The notes under the pieces were generated by a model. The model made no database searches. It worked only from the letters and a program-made list of their open reading frames with translations, and had not been told where the DNA came from. Below are positions 51,390 to 60,073 of a DNA stretch of 64,000 bases, piece after piece; the stretch's first letter is position 1, and each line of letters starts with the position of its first letter. The stretch is taken from positions 124,001 through 188,000 of the forward strand of contig NZ_JAJEKE010000001.1 in the NCBI RefSeq assembly GCF_024363565.1. The letters are read 5' to 3'. Origin of the DNA: Lutispora saccharofermentans. Lineage in GTDB: Bacteria > Bacillota > Clostridia > Lutisporales > Lutisporaceae. The translations under genes were made by a program, and so were the position numbers.

Positions 51390-51437
51390 ATTTCTAATAC
51401 ATGTCTTATATAAATATATAAGACATGTATTAGAAAT
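51390..51437. repeat. Perfect 22-bp-arm palindrome upstream of ylmC
   Basis: The core stem CTAATACATGTCTTATAT and its exact complement enclose an AAAT loop; AT pairs extend it to 22 bp per arm. It ends only a few bases before the ylmC ribosome site. It could be an operator or an RNA structure affecting ylmC translation. Confidence 0.7.
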
Positions 51438-51459
51438 AGAACCCGTAACTATATTAATG

Positions 51460-51490
51460 AGATCATAAAAAAGCTGCCATTTGGCAGCCT
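51460..51490 (-). terminator. Terminator after sigG
   Basis: On the minus strand AGGCTGCC-AAAT-GGCAGC followed by TTTTTTA. Confidence 0.85.
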
Positions 51491-51492
51491 TC

Positions 51493-52263
51493 TCAGATAT
51501 ATTTTCTCATATGGCTTAGGGCAGTTTTTTCTAAGCGGGATACTTGAGCTTGAGAAATCCCTATTTCTTCTGCTACTTCCATCTGGGTCCTGCCTTGAAA
51601 GAATCTTAAATTCAATATCAGCTTCTCCCTGTCGTTCAACCGTCTCATGGCTTCACTTAGAGCTATGCTTTGCACCCAATTGTCATCTTTATTCTTATCA
51701 TCGGCTACTTGATCCATAACATAAATGGCATCACCATTATCATGATATATGGGTTCAAATAACGATAAAGGGTCTTGTATAGCATCTAATGCAAATACAA
51801 CCTCCTCTACCGGCAAGTTAAGCTCCTTAGCTATCTCCGATACTGTAGGTTCCTTTGAATGCTTATTGATCAACTTATCTCTTACCTGCAGAGCTTTATA
51901 GGCTATATCTCTCAAAGATCTGCTCACTCTTATAGAATTATTATCCCTCAAATATCTTCTGATCTCGCCTATTATCATCGGAACTGCATAAGTAGAAAAT
52001 CTGACATTTTGTTCTAAATCAAAATTATCTATAGCCTTGATTAAGCCAATACAACCAACCTGAAACAGATCATCCACATACTCTCCACGGTTATTGAATC
52101 TTTGTATCACGCTTAAAACTAACCGCAGGTTGCATTTTATAAATTCTTCTCTGGATTCCATGTCACCTTGACGTATTTTCTTTAGAAGTTCCATCATTTT
52201 AGCATTTGACAGAACCGGAAGCTTTGAAGTATTCACACCACATATTTCAACCTTATTAATCAT
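51493..52263 (-). CDS. sigG: RNA polymerase sporulation sigma factor SigG
   Basis: Sigma-G directs late forespore gene expression. The N-terminal segment KVEICGVNTSKLPVL is typical for SigG. Region 2 has IRQGDMESREEFIKCNLRLV and DLFQVGCIGLIKAIDNFD, and region 4 has RTQMEVAEEIGISQAQVSRLEK. The 256 aa match Bacillus SpoIIIG. It follows sigE, as in the conserved spoIIGA-sigE-sigG order. A sigma-F/G-type promoter is visible upstream. Confidence 0.94.
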   Translation of the reverse strand: MINKVEICGVNTSKLPVLSNAKMMELLKKIRQGDMESREEFIKCNLRLVLSVIQRFNNRGEYVDDLFQVGCIGLIKAIDNFDLEQNVRFSTYAVPMIIGEIRRYLRDNNSIRVSRSLRDIAYKALQVRDKLINKHSKEPTVSEIAKELNLPVEEVVFALDAIQDPLSLFEPIYHDNGDAIYVMDQVADDKNKDDNWVQSIALSEAMRRLNDREKLILNLRFFQGRTQMEVAEEIGISQAQVSRLEKTALSHMRKYI

Positions 52264-52300
52264 AATTCAGGCACACCCTTTATTTATAGTTGACATTTAA

Positions 52301-52328
52301 ATTATTACCATAGCTATCATTTTTATTC
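52301..52328 (-). promoter_or_regulatory. Candidate sigma-F/G-type promoter of sigG
   Basis: On the minus strand GAATA (52324-52328), 14-base spacer, GGTAATAAT (52301-52309). The -10 fits GGnnAnAnT exactly; the -35 fits GYATA at four of five. It lies about 38 bases before the ATG. Confidence 0.5.
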
Positions 52329-52351
52329 ACATAAATGCCTTCATTGATCAC

Positions 52352-52381
52352 CAAAAAAAAATCCAGATTTCCATCTGGATT
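52352..52381 (-). terminator. Terminator after sigE
   Basis: AATCCAGA and TCTGGATT stem with a six-base loop, followed on the minus strand by TTTTTTTTGG. It separates sigE from sigG, so sigG needs its own promoter. Confidence 0.9.
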
Positions 52382-52390
52382 GCGAAAGCT

Positions 52391-53125
52391 TTATATCATT
52401 TTATTGATCTCTTTTTTCAGCCTCTTTATTATTCTTTTTTCCAGTCTGGAAATATAGGATTGAGAAATTCCCAGCATATCTGCCACTTCTTTTTGAGTTT
52501 TCTCTACGCCATCATTTAAGCCAAACCTTAATTCCATTATCCTTTTTTCTCTTTCATTTAATTTCCTCAAAGCCAAATCCAATAATTCCTTATCCGTCTC
52601 GTCTTCCAGATATCTGTATATCAAATCATTATCAGTGCCTAATATATCCGAAAGCAGCAACTCATTTCCATCCCAATCAATATTCAAGGGTTCATCAAAT
52701 GAAATTTCTGATTTAACTTTACTATTTCGTCGCAGATACATTAATATTTCATTTTCGATGCAGCGCGATGCATATGTTGCCAGTTTGATTTTTTTATCCG
52801 GGTCGAAGGTGTTTACCGCTTTGATCAGTCCTATGGTTCCGATTGAAACTAGATCCTCCACACCGACGCCTGTATTCTCAAATTTTCTTGCTATGTAAAC
52901 TACCAGACGCAAATTTCTTTCTATCAGCACTGCTCTGGCATTGCTTCCTGCTTCGTTAAGCCTTGATATCCAAATTATTTCATCATCAATATCCAGCGGA
53001 GGAGGCAGCGCTTCATTACCTCCTATGTAGTGGATCCAGCCTTCATCAGTGGGCTTAATATGCTGCTTTATTCTTATAATCAATAGTATAAGTTGAAGGG
53101 CTAATAATCTAAATATTTTATGCAC
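52391..53125 (-). CDS. sigE: RNA polymerase sporulation sigma factor SigE (pro-form)
   Basis: Sigma-E directs early mother-cell expression and is made as an inactive precursor with an N-terminal membrane-associated pro-sequence. Residues 1-20 here are hydrophobic ([15 protein letters not shown]), followed by [14 protein letters not shown], the usual start of the mature part. Region 2 has [12 protein letters not shown] and [14 protein letters not shown]; region 4 has [18 protein letters not shown]. The frame opens at 53140, but its ATG precedes a GGGGGG; the GTG at 53125, seven bases after it, is preferred. Overlaps spoIIGA by 8 bases. Confidence 0.94.
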   Translation of the reverse strand: MHKIFRLLALQLILLIIRIKQHIKPTDEGWIHYIGGNEALPPPLDIDDEIIWISRLNEAGSNARAVLIERNLRLVVYIARKFENTGVGVEDLVSIGTIGLIKAVNTFDPDKKIKLATYASRCIENEILMYLRRNSKVKSEISFDEPLNIDWDGNELLLSDILGTDNDLIYRYLEDETDKELLDLALRKLNEREKRIMELRFGLNDGVEKTQKEVADMLGISQSYISRLEKRIIKRLKKEINKMI

Positions 53126-54044
53126 TGTTTTTCCCCCCATTATAATAGCTTAATATGTCTGGATGCAGTAAAGCGTTATATTCACCATCTTTGGATAATT
53201 TTTTATTATATATTGCAATAATAATATCCTTGATATTTTTTTTTGTGTTTTTATCTTCAATGTTAATAGCATCCGGCTTAAATCCGATCAGCATACCATT
53301 CTCATTGCCTAAGGATTTAAATGGTATAAATCTGAATTTTGTCATCCATTCAGATTTTGATAAGACCGATGCTATTACATTTAAATTATTATCTTTGTTT
53401 TCTTCAAAAATCCTTTGAATTTCTGCCGGTAAAAGCTCTTTTACAATTTCGTATTCTGCTATCAATACGGGTAAATTTGTTATAGGGTCAGTAAGTGAAT
53501 TGCCGGTGTCCACTAATGCTACTAAATAAATTCTCTTGTTTTCTTGAAGTACGGAAACATCCATTAATATTTTTTCACGCCGGATCTTCGAGACTATATA
53601 ACCCCAGGAAAATTTTATTATTATATATGCCGATAAAATAGAAGCAAAGAGAAGCTTAACCGGAAAGCTCTCCATATAAAATATACCCTGGTATGAAAAC
53701 TTAATTCCATTGATGAAATAAAAAACACCAAAGGCTGCTCCGCCAAATATCAGCGAGACAATATAAAATACTGCTACTGCTCTTCCGAATTCTTTTAAGT
53801 TATATGGATTGAAAGCCAAAGCGATTATAAATAATGAGAATATAAGCTTTAAAAACCAGGTGTAAAGATATTCATAGCCGGGGAAATAGTAGAAAACAGA
53901 ATAAACAGACCCTATTATAGAAGCCAAAAAAATATTCAACTTCTTATACCGGCTCCTGGTTAGCTTAGCTGTGCTAAACAGTATTATGCAGTTCATCACT
54001 AAGTTTTCCACAAATATTACATCGCCATATACATATTGGATCAT
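53118..54044 (-). CDS. spoIIGA: Sigma-E processing peptidase SpoIIGA
   Basis: SpoIIGA cleaves the pro-sequence of sigma-E after a signal from the forespore. About five hydrophobic segments fill the first 150 residues (start [18 protein letters not shown]). The aspartic protease-like domain follows with the active-site motif [16 protein letters not shown] near residue 185. The 308 aa match Bacillus. Overlaps sigE by 8 bases from the start chosen for sigE, ensuring coupled production with its substrate. Confidence 0.93.
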   Translation of the reverse strand: MIQYVYGDVIFVENLVMNCIILFSTAKLTRSRYKKLNIFLASIIGSVYSVFYYFPGYEYLYTWFLKLIFSLFIIALAFNPYNLKEFGRAVAVFYIVSLIFGGAAFGVFYFINGIKFSYQGIFYMESFPVKLLFASILSAYIIIKFSWGYIVSKIRREKILMDVSVLQENKRIYLVALVDTGNSLTDPITNLPVLIAEYEIVKELLPAEIQRIFEENKDNNLNVIASVLSKSEWMTKFRFIPFKSLGNENGMLIGFKPDAINIEDKNTKKNIKDIIIAIYNKKLSKDGEYNALLHPDILSYYNGGKNSA

Positions 54045-54126
54045 ATTCCCACAAACCTTTATTAACAGTATTCTTAATTTAGGTGGAGTTCATATCAGCA
54101 GTATATATTATTTGGCCGCTATAATA

Positions 54127-54174
54127 ATTATAGAAATATGTGAGAAAAATATTTGTCATTTTTGGTAGTCGAAA
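54127..54174 (-). promoter_or_regulatory. spoIIG-type promoter with long spacer and Spo0A-like boxes
   Basis: On the minus strand ATGACA (54154-54159), 21-base spacer, TATAAT (54127-54132). The spoIIG promoter of Bacillus is known for a spacer near 22 bases and dependence on Spo0A. TTTGTCA (54152-54158) and AGTCGAA (54167-54173, one mismatch to TGTCGAA) on the plus strand resemble Spo0A boxes and overlap the -35. Confidence 0.6.
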
Positions 54175-54196
54175 TAAAAAAGTACATTTTATAAAT

Positions 54197-54754
54197 CTAC
54201 ATAAAAATACCTTTTGAGCTAAGAGCACCGTTAATATTTAAATATCTGCTTATACCCTTTAAGATGCCATCAGAAATAAGCTCTTTAAATTTGTCCTGTT
54301 CAATTTGTAATCTCTCATGGGGATTTGAAGAAAAGCCAATCAAAGAAACTATAGAGATCTCGTTAGCCTTTAAAAGTGTGGTTATTTCATTGTTGGTTTT
54401 AGAATCACATCCGATTATTCCTCTATTGTAAAGATTTGTAGCCTTGATCAACTCTCTTTGAACCTTTTTAGCGAGTAAATCTCCTGTCTTACTTGCCGTA
54501 TTGTAATATGTTTCAACACCTTTTTGATTTGCGTTCTCAGACCAGTTTGAATCTATGGAAATCAATATTTGAGCTCGGGATTCACGGATTTTACTTATCC
54601 TTTCCTCGAGGCTTATTTTATTCATATCCTCTGGCCTGATCTCAGCTTGAATGCCTATAGCCTCAAGTTTTTTTAATACTTTTTCTCCTATCGGGTAACT
54701 GCTGAAGATTTCATCCCCCATTCCATGGCCCCAATCAATATATACTTTTTGCAT
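54197..54754 (-). CDS. N-acetylmuramoyl-L-alanine amidase-like protein, probably catalytically dead
   Basis: The 185-aa protein has the Amidase_3 layout: DWGHG near residues 7-11, GVETYYN, and GFSSNPHE near the end. Zinc ligands His10 and Glu24 appear present, but the usual SIHAN histidine is Asp68 (ISIDSN) and the catalytic glutamate of the LVEIGF segment is a leucine (VSLIGF). It therefore probably binds wall or partners without cutting. No signal peptide is evident with this start. The frame opens at 54820; the ATG at 54754 starts at the domain. It lies between ftsZ and spoIIGA. Confidence 0.75.
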   Translation of the reverse strand: MQKVYIDWGHGMGDEIFSSYPIGEKVLKKLEAIGIQAEIRPEDMNKISLEERISKIRESRAQILISIDSNWSENANQKGVETYYNTASKTGDLLAKKVQRELIKATNLYNRGIIGCDSKTNNEITTLLKANEISIVSLIGFSSNPHERLQIEQDKFKELISDGILKGISRYLNINGALSSKGIFM

Positions 54755-54840
54755 AAAATACCACCACTCAAAAATTATGTATAATATATGTATATTTTTA
54801 TATGACTTATTTATGCTCACAATTTATCAATTAATAGCAT

Positions 54841-54866
54841 AAAAAAAACTGGAGCTCATCCAGTTT
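54841..54866 (-). terminator. Terminator after ftsZ
   Basis: AAAACTGGA-TGAGC-TCCAGTTTT followed by TTTT on the minus strand, directly after the ftsZ stop codon. Confidence 0.88.
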
Positions 54867-54868
54867 TC

Positions 54869-55948
54869 TTATTTATACCTGTTTCTTAAAAAAGGCGGTA
54901 TATCAATATCATCATTTTTATAATTAGATTTCTGCGGATCGGTTTTTTTATTAACTTCAATCTCTTCTTCAACGGCTGAAAAATTTCTTGGCTCAACTTC
55001 ATCAAAACCGGTTGCAATAACAGTTATTCTTATTTCATCTTTCAAATTTTCATCTATTACTGCCCCAAAAATAATATTTGCATCCGGGTCTGCGGATTGG
55101 AAGACCAGCTCCGCAGCTTCGTTCACTTCAAAAATACCTAAGTCCGCACCTCCTGTTATATTTAAGAGCACACTCTTCGCACCCTCAATAGAGGTTTCAA
55201 GAAGAGGACTATGTATAGCCTGTTTAACAGCCTCGGCACTTCTGTTTTCACCGTTGGACTTGCCTATGCCCATATGGGCGAGTCCCTTGTCAGCCATTAT
55301 CGTCTTTACGTCTGCGAAGTCAAGATTAACAAGCCCCGGAACGGCTATCAGATCCGATATCCCCTGCACGCCCTGTCTCAGCACATCATCTGCAATCCTG
55401 AAAGCGTCCATTATTGATGCCTTTTTATCAACAATTTGCAGCAATCTATCATTAGGTATCGTAACCAGCGTATCTACATGCTCTTTTAACTCCAGCAGCC
55501 CTTTTTCAGCTTGCAGTTTTCTCACTTTGCCTTCAAATCCAAAGGGTTTAGTTACAACCCCCACAGTCAGTATACCTAGCTCCTTAGAAACTTTTGCCAC
55601 AATAGGGGCAGCCCCTGTCCCTGTACCTCCGCCCATGCCTGCTGTAACGAAAATCATATCCGCGCCATCTAAGGCCGCCTTTATTTCCTCATAATTTTCT
55701 TCTGCAGCCTTTTTTCCTATCTCTGGATTGGCACCAGCGCCTAAGCCTTTTGTCAGCTTCTCCCCAATCTGAATTTTGTTCTGCGCTTGGGCCATACATA
55801 GTGCTTGCTTATCTGTATTAACAGAAAAAAATTCTATACCCTTAAGCCCTGCAGCAATCATTCTATTAACAGCATTATTCCCGGCGCCACCTACGCCTAC
55901 AACCTTTATACGAGCAACCGAATTAGCTTCAACATCAAACTCGAGCAC
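54869..55948 (-). CDS. ftsZ: Cell division protein FtsZ
   Basis: FtsZ is the tubulin-like GTPase that forms the division ring. The N-terminal GTP-binding part has [14 protein letters not shown] and the tubulin signature [10 protein letters not shown] (about residues 106-115), with NTDKQAL near 44-50. The C-terminal tail is variable and ends [13 protein letters not shown], with the conserved IPxFLR hook that binds SepF and FtsA-type partners. The 359 aa are normal. sepF is encoded in the same window. Confidence 0.96.
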   Translation of the reverse strand: MLEFDVEANSVARIKVVGVGGAGNNAVNRMIAAGLKGIEFFSVNTDKQALCMAQAQNKIQIGEKLTKGLGAGANPEIGKKAAEENYEEIKAALDGADMIFVTAGMGGGTGTGAAPIVAKVSKELGILTVGVVTKPFGFEGKVRKLQAEKGLLELKEHVDTLVTIPNDRLLQIVDKKASIMDAFRIADDVLRQGVQGISDLIAVPGLVNLDFADVKTIMADKGLAHMGIGKSNGENRSAEAVKQAIHSPLLETSIEGAKSVLLNITGGADLGIFEVNEAAELVFQSADPDANIIFGAVIDENLKDEIRITVIATGFDEVEPRNFSAVEEEIEVNKKTDPQKSNYKNDDIDIPPFLRNRYK

Positions 55949-56100
55949 ATTACGACCTCCCTATTACATCCGTTATTCATAAAAATAATACCTATTGATC
56001 TCAAATCGCTTCAATAGAAGCCTTTCTTACATTTTTTTGTTGGTTTTCCTTATATATTGTTCAACGCAAATATCCAATTTCCTTTATTTTTATAAAATTT
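55949..56100. other. ftsZ upstream gap with short hairpin
   Basis: The gap between sbp and ftsZ holds GCTTC-AATA-GAAGC (56009-56022) and an 18-base string (56012-56029) that also occurs at 2465-2482. No gene is seen. Confidence 0.4.
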
Positions 56101-56448
56101 TTATTTGCTATTTTTTTTCATTTTAGCCAATATATATCTTCTTATTATGGCAAAATTTTGGAACAGCCTGACACCAAAGGCGAATATTGCCGCATAATAT
56201 ATGGGAACCCCCAGTTGATCTCCAATATAAGCCAATATAGCGGCTAAAATAGCATTGGCAAAAAAACCCGAAATAAATATTTCAATATCAAAGGTATTTT
56301 CCAAACTGGATCTTATACCTCCAAACACTGAGTCCAAAGCTGCCAGTATTGCTATGGACATATAGGTTGAATATTGTATAGGTATCGTGACCGGAGACAG
56401 CAAGCCAAGCAAAACTCCTAATAATAAACCTAATAATGGAACTATCAT
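56101..56448 (-). CDS. sbp: Small basic membrane protein SBP (DUF1290)
   Basis: The 115-aa protein has several hydrophobic segments and a basic C-terminus (RRYILAKMKKNSK), with ILAALDSVFGGIRSSLE as the family core. In B. subtilis the gene (ylxX/sbp) lies between division genes and ftsA/ftsZ; the role is unknown. It overlaps the DUF881 gene upstream by 4 bases (ATGA). No ftsA is seen between it and ftsZ. Confidence 0.88.
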   Translation of the reverse strand: MIVPLLGLLLGVLLGLLSPVTIPIQYSTYMSIAILAALDSVFGGIRSSLENTFDIEIFISGFFANAILAAILAYIGDQLGVPIYYAAIFAFGVRLFQNFAIIRRYILAKMKKNSK

Positions 56449-57173
56449 TTCTTTTCACCTTCTTTTATGCTTTTCTGATATTTCAACTTTAAGCCAGACT
56501 TATATCCATCCATTACAATCTTTTCTGCTTTTTCCACTCCAACTTGGATTCCGGTATACTCCATAAAATCAACATAGCTGTCTGGAGCCAGAACTGAAGC
56601 TTCAAGAGCTTTTGGATCTCCAATCGCTTTTATTATAAAGGGAGTAGCATGCCTGTTGCCATCTATCATAATTATCGGTCCTCCACATTCAATATCTGAG
56701 GTTCCCAATACTCTCTCACCATTGATTGAAATAGCTTCAGCACCTGCAGCTCTAAGTTCATTCACCACTTCTAATACATCGATGTCGTGAATAATATATA
56801 ATGATGGATCATCCGTATCCCCAAGGTTTTCACTGCTGTCGTTCAAAGTAATGATAATGCCGGGCCCTTCTACCTTTTCCAATCCGGCATAATTTCTCAT
56901 TTTGCTCCATTCGTCCAACATGGAGTCATATATGCTGCCGCTTTCATTTAAACTGGCCTCATATTCCCCCAGCTTCATCCCCAGCTCATTAACGGACTTC
57001 TTAAGGTTATTTATTTCAATCTCCACATTGCTGACATCTTTTTCCATTGCAAGCAGCTTGGGAATGGTAATTATTCCTTGTGAAGGTATATTTGATTTAA
57101 GCTGGATGGTTAGAAAAAAGCCTAAAATAACTGCTGCCGCAAGCAAATAGTAATTGGATAGTCCTCTTTTCAT
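56445..57173 (-). CDS. DUF881 protein, copy 2 (YlxW-like)
   Basis: The 242-aa protein has one N-terminal membrane segment, a coiled-coil stretch (about residues 45-90), then the DUF881 domain with GPGIIITLND, LYIIHDIDVLEVVNELRAAGAEAISINGERV and DPKALEASV. Its neighbour is a paralogue with the same blocks. DUF881 proteins occur in pairs or triplets in the division cluster; the function is not known, but the layout suggests a membrane-bound external structural role. Confidence 0.88.
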   Translation of the reverse strand: MKRGLSNYYLLAAAVILGFFLTIQLKSNIPSQGIITIPKLLAMEKDVSNVEIEINNLKKSVNELGMKLGEYEASLNESGSIYDSMLDEWSKMRNYAGLEKVEGPGIIITLNDSSENLGDTDDPSLYIIHDIDVLEVVNELRAAGAEAISINGERVLGTSDIECGGPIIMIDGNRHATPFIIKAIGDPKALEASVLAPDSYVDFMEYTGIQVGVEKAEKIVMDGYKSGLKLKYQKSIKEGEKK

Positions 57174-57174
57174 A

Positions 57175-57891
57175 TTAACGGGTTTCTCCTTCTTTTACTA
57201 CTTTGGAAAACTTTTTCTCGATTACGCCATCATATTTTTTTACAATAATTGATTGCTCCTGAGTTATAGATATTGCTATCCCCTTGCCCTCGATCCTCTG
57301 AATAATACCATCCCTCATTCTCAAAGCAGCTTCTAAAGTCTTAGGATCGCCTATGGCTTTAAATGTAAAAGGAGGCGCAAATTTGACAGTATTTATATTA
57401 ATATGGAGTCCTGCTTGTCTGATCTCCGTAGTGGATATCACTCTCTGCCCATTTATTGATATAGCTTCAGCACCTGCTGCATTAAGCTCATTGACAAGCT
57501 CCAGCAAATCCGTATAATCAATAATATTATAATTATAATGCTCGGTGAACTTTAAGTCATCTACGAGCATAGTAATGCCGGGTCCTTCTACATCCACAAG
57601 ACCCGCAATTATCCTGGCTTTATTCAGCTCCTCGCTCAAAAACTTAGCAGCACTATTCCCTTCTGCTTCAGCATTTTCATAATCTCTTAATTTTTTTTCT
57701 AATTCATTTTTTAAGGCCGCCAAATTATCCTTCTCTGTTGTGACTCTTTTTAATTGTGATGCTAATTCCCTGGCCCTATATTCAGTTACAGGGCCCACAT
57801 TGTTTTTCACAGTCTTGAATTGTACAGCAACCATTATTCCTAATACCAAGCAGACAACTCCTATAGCTAGCTGCATTTTTATGTTTTTCAT
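57175..57891 (-). CDS. DUF881 protein, copy 1 (YlxW-like)
   Basis: The 238-aa protein resembles copy 2: one N-terminal membrane segment (about residues 7-24), a coiled coil with charged repeats (about 40-85), then GPGITMLVDDL, LLELVNELNAAGAEAISINGQRV and DPKTLEAAL. The start follows AGGAGG. The adjacent copy 2 starts only one base after its end. The pair lies between ftsQ and sbp. Confidence 0.88.
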   Translation of the reverse strand: MKNIKMQLAIGVVCLVLGIMVAVQFKTVKNNVGPVTEYRARELASQLKRVTTEKDNLAALKNELEKKLRDYENAEAEGNSAAKFLSEELNKARIIAGLVDVEGPGITMLVDDLKFTEHYNYNIIDYTDLLELVNELNAAGAEAISINGQRVISTTEIRQAGLHININTVKFAPPFTFKAIGDPKTLEAALRMRDGIIQRIEGKGIAISITQEQSIIVKKYDGVIEKKFSKVVKEGETR

Positions 57892-57906
57892 CGATAAACC
57901 TCCTGG

Positions 57907-58617
57907 CTAATCTCTCTTAAAAATTGGATTTCCCTCATGCCTCATATCAACTATTCCTATTTCGTTATCCTCAGTAAGATCCTCTACAATGGTCTTAGCC
58001 ACGCTTATTTTATAATCCAGCTTATTATTTCCCAAAAGAACACGTATATTATTTCTTGTTATAATTACAATATTAGATGCATCTGACATGTCTATTGTTG
58101 CAATTATTTCAGTCATTCCTACATTTTTTAAATATTTCAAAATATTCATCATTGTATCCATTTGATCCTGATTCTCGATTTTCAGTTTTTCTCCTATCTT
58201 GAAATCACCAAATGTAATGCCTGAAACTTTAGGGAGGTTTAAATCCGTCTCCAAACCCACTACTTCTATTATTGTGCTCTCTTCGTCAATATTAATAAAT
58301 GAACCTAGGTAAGGTATAAGGGCTACCCCTTCCCTTTCAATGATATCCAAAGCTATGCTGGAAGGCAATACTCTCTTTATCCTCACTGCTTTAATTTTGG
58401 GATTTTCAAACATCCCTCTGATGATTTTTTTTCTGTTTAATTTAAATATGTTTTGATTGTACTGTATATTAGATATTCTGATTATATCATCTTTTTGCAA
58501 AGTCTTATTCCCTGTAACATAAATATTTTTTATATTAAATAAATCTGATACCAATAAAAACGAAATAAGTGCAGCTATTATCAGAACCAAAACAAAAAAT
58601 TTAAACCAAGATTTCAT
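57907..58617 (-). CDS. ftsQ: Cell division protein FtsQ/DivIB
   Basis: FtsQ/DivIB joins the division complex with FtsL and FtsB through its extracellular POTRA and beta domains. The 236-aa protein has one membrane segment (about residues 6-24), then a POTRA domain starting FNIKNIYVTGNKTLQKDDII. The later part has LPKVSGITFGDFKIGE. The ATG at 58617 follows AGGGGTGA; the longer frame would not match the family. It lies directly after murA. Confidence 0.88.
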   Translation of the reverse strand: MKSWFKFFVLVLIIAALISFLLVSDLFNIKNIYVTGNKTLQKDDIIRISNIQYNQNIFKLNRKKIIRGMFENPKIKAVRIKRVLPSSIALDIIEREGVALIPYLGSFINIDEESTIIEVVGLETDLNLPKVSGITFGDFKIGEKLKIENQDQMDTMMNILKYLKNVGMTEIIATIDMSDASNIVIITRNNIRVLLGNNKLDYKISVAKTIVEDLTEDNEIGIVDMRHEGNPIFKRD

Positions 58618-58671
58618 GCTTTCACCCCTAAGGCTTGTACTACATATAAATTTCTTGCAGCTAGGCTGCAA

Positions 58672-59931
58672 TCAATTTTCATCTTTCGTAATATCTGCAC
58701 CAAGACTTCTAAGCTTCATATCCAAGCTGTCATATCCTCTATCTATATGAATATCTACATTATCAACAATTGTAGTTCCTTCAGCCGCAAGTCCTGCCAA
58801 AACCAATGCAGCTCCCCCGCGCAAATCACGGGAGACTACATGGGCTCCCATGAGGTCATTAACTCCTTTGACTATGGCAGCTCTGCCTTCGATTTTTATA
58901 TCAGCACCCATTTTTATAAGTTCCTCTGCATGCTTATATCTATTTTCAAATATTGTTTCAATAAAAATACTGGTACCTTTTGCCGTGCACATAAGTGCCA
59001 TCATCTGTGCCTGCATATCTGTCGGGAATCCCGGATAGGGCATAGTTTTCACAAATTCCACAGCATTGGGTCTTTTGCTGCAGCTTATACCTATAGACTG
59101 ATCATATCGGTATATCTTGCAGCCGCTTTCGCCAAGCTTCGATATTATGGGTTTTATGTGTTCAGGTATAATGTCCCTTATAACAACTTTGCCACCGGTA
59201 ATAGCTGCTGCAACCATATAGGTTCCCGCTACTATTCTGTCAGGTATGACAGTATGCTCCACGTTTTGGAATTCTCTAACACCTTGTATTCTTATGGTGC
59301 TGCTTCCTCCTCCTGTAATTTTTGCACCCATCTTGTTCAAAAATTCCTGCAGGTCGGCTATTTCAGGTTCACGTGCAGCATTTTGTATTATTGTTACCCC
59401 TTCTGCCGAAACGGCAGCCAGCATAATATTCTCCGTTGCACCTACACTAGGGTAATCCAGATGGATTTCATTCCCATATAACCTATCACACTCACATAAG
59501 ATATATCCATGGGATTCCACTATTTTTGCGCCTAGCAATTTCAATCCTGCAAGATGCAGATCGATAGGTCTCAAGCCGATTTCGCATCCGCCCGGGAAAC
59601 TAATTTTTACCCTTTTAAATCTCCCCAGCATAGCACCCATAAGTATTATTGAAGATCGCATCTCTCTTACAGGCTTTTCAGGAATATTAATATTCAAGTC
59701 GCCTGAAGAGTTTACTATCATCGTGCTCCCCTCGAAAGAACAGCTGCATCCAATTGTATTTAAAACATTAAACAAGGTATTAACATCCTTCAGATAAGGA
59801 ACATTATGAATTATTGATTCTCCGCCATTTATTATAGATGCTGCTAAAATCGGCAGCACAGCATTCTTTGAGCCTTCAATCTTTACTTCTCCCTCAAGCC
59901 TATTGCCACCGTTTATGATATATTTGCCCAC
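58672..59931 (-). CDS. murA: UDP-N-acetylglucosamine 1-carboxyvinyltransferase
   Basis: MurA adds an enolpyruvyl group to UDP-GlcNAc, the first committed step of wall precursor synthesis. The substrate-site SKNAVLPILAAS is at residues 21-32, and the catalytic Cys116 lies in PGGCEIGLRPIDLH, so it should be fosfomycin-sensitive in principle. The 419 aa are normal. The start is a GTG. It follows murG in the cluster. Gram-positive bacteria often have two MurA forms; which one this is cannot be fixed by eye. Confidence 0.95.
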   Translation of the reverse strand: MGKYIINGGNRLEGEVKIEGSKNAVLPILAASIINGGESIIHNVPYLKDVNTLFNVLNTIGCSCSFEGSTMIVNSSGDLNINIPEKPVREMRSSIILMGAMLGRFKRVKISFPGGCEIGLRPIDLHLAGLKLLGAKIVESHGYILCECDRLYGNEIHLDYPSVGATENIMLAAVSAEGVTIIQNAAREPEIADLQEFLNKMGAKITGGGSSTIRIQGVREFQNVEHTVIPDRIVAGTYMVAAAITGGKVVIRDIIPEHIKPIISKLGESGCKIYRYDQSIGISCSKRPNAVEFVKTMPYPGFPTDMQAQMMALMCTAKGTSIFIETIFENRYKHAEELIKMGADIKIEGRAAIVKGVNDLMGAHVVSRDLRGGAALVLAGLAAEGTTIVDNVDIHIDRGYDSLDMKLRSLGADITKDEN

Positions 59932-60073
59932 TGCTCCGACACCTCCAGGAAGTGCTTATAGTAATCACACTAACATATTATGCAATTCTTCCTAAGGTGT
60001 TACCAAGGCAATTTAAACTCTTACTAATACATTATATCATATTATCTTTCCGTTGTTTTAGCCCTGATGAAGT

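Noticed and set aside
58747-59481. 244-aa plus-strand open frame
   Set aside because: Antisense shadow of murA; composition is that of a reversed coding strand.
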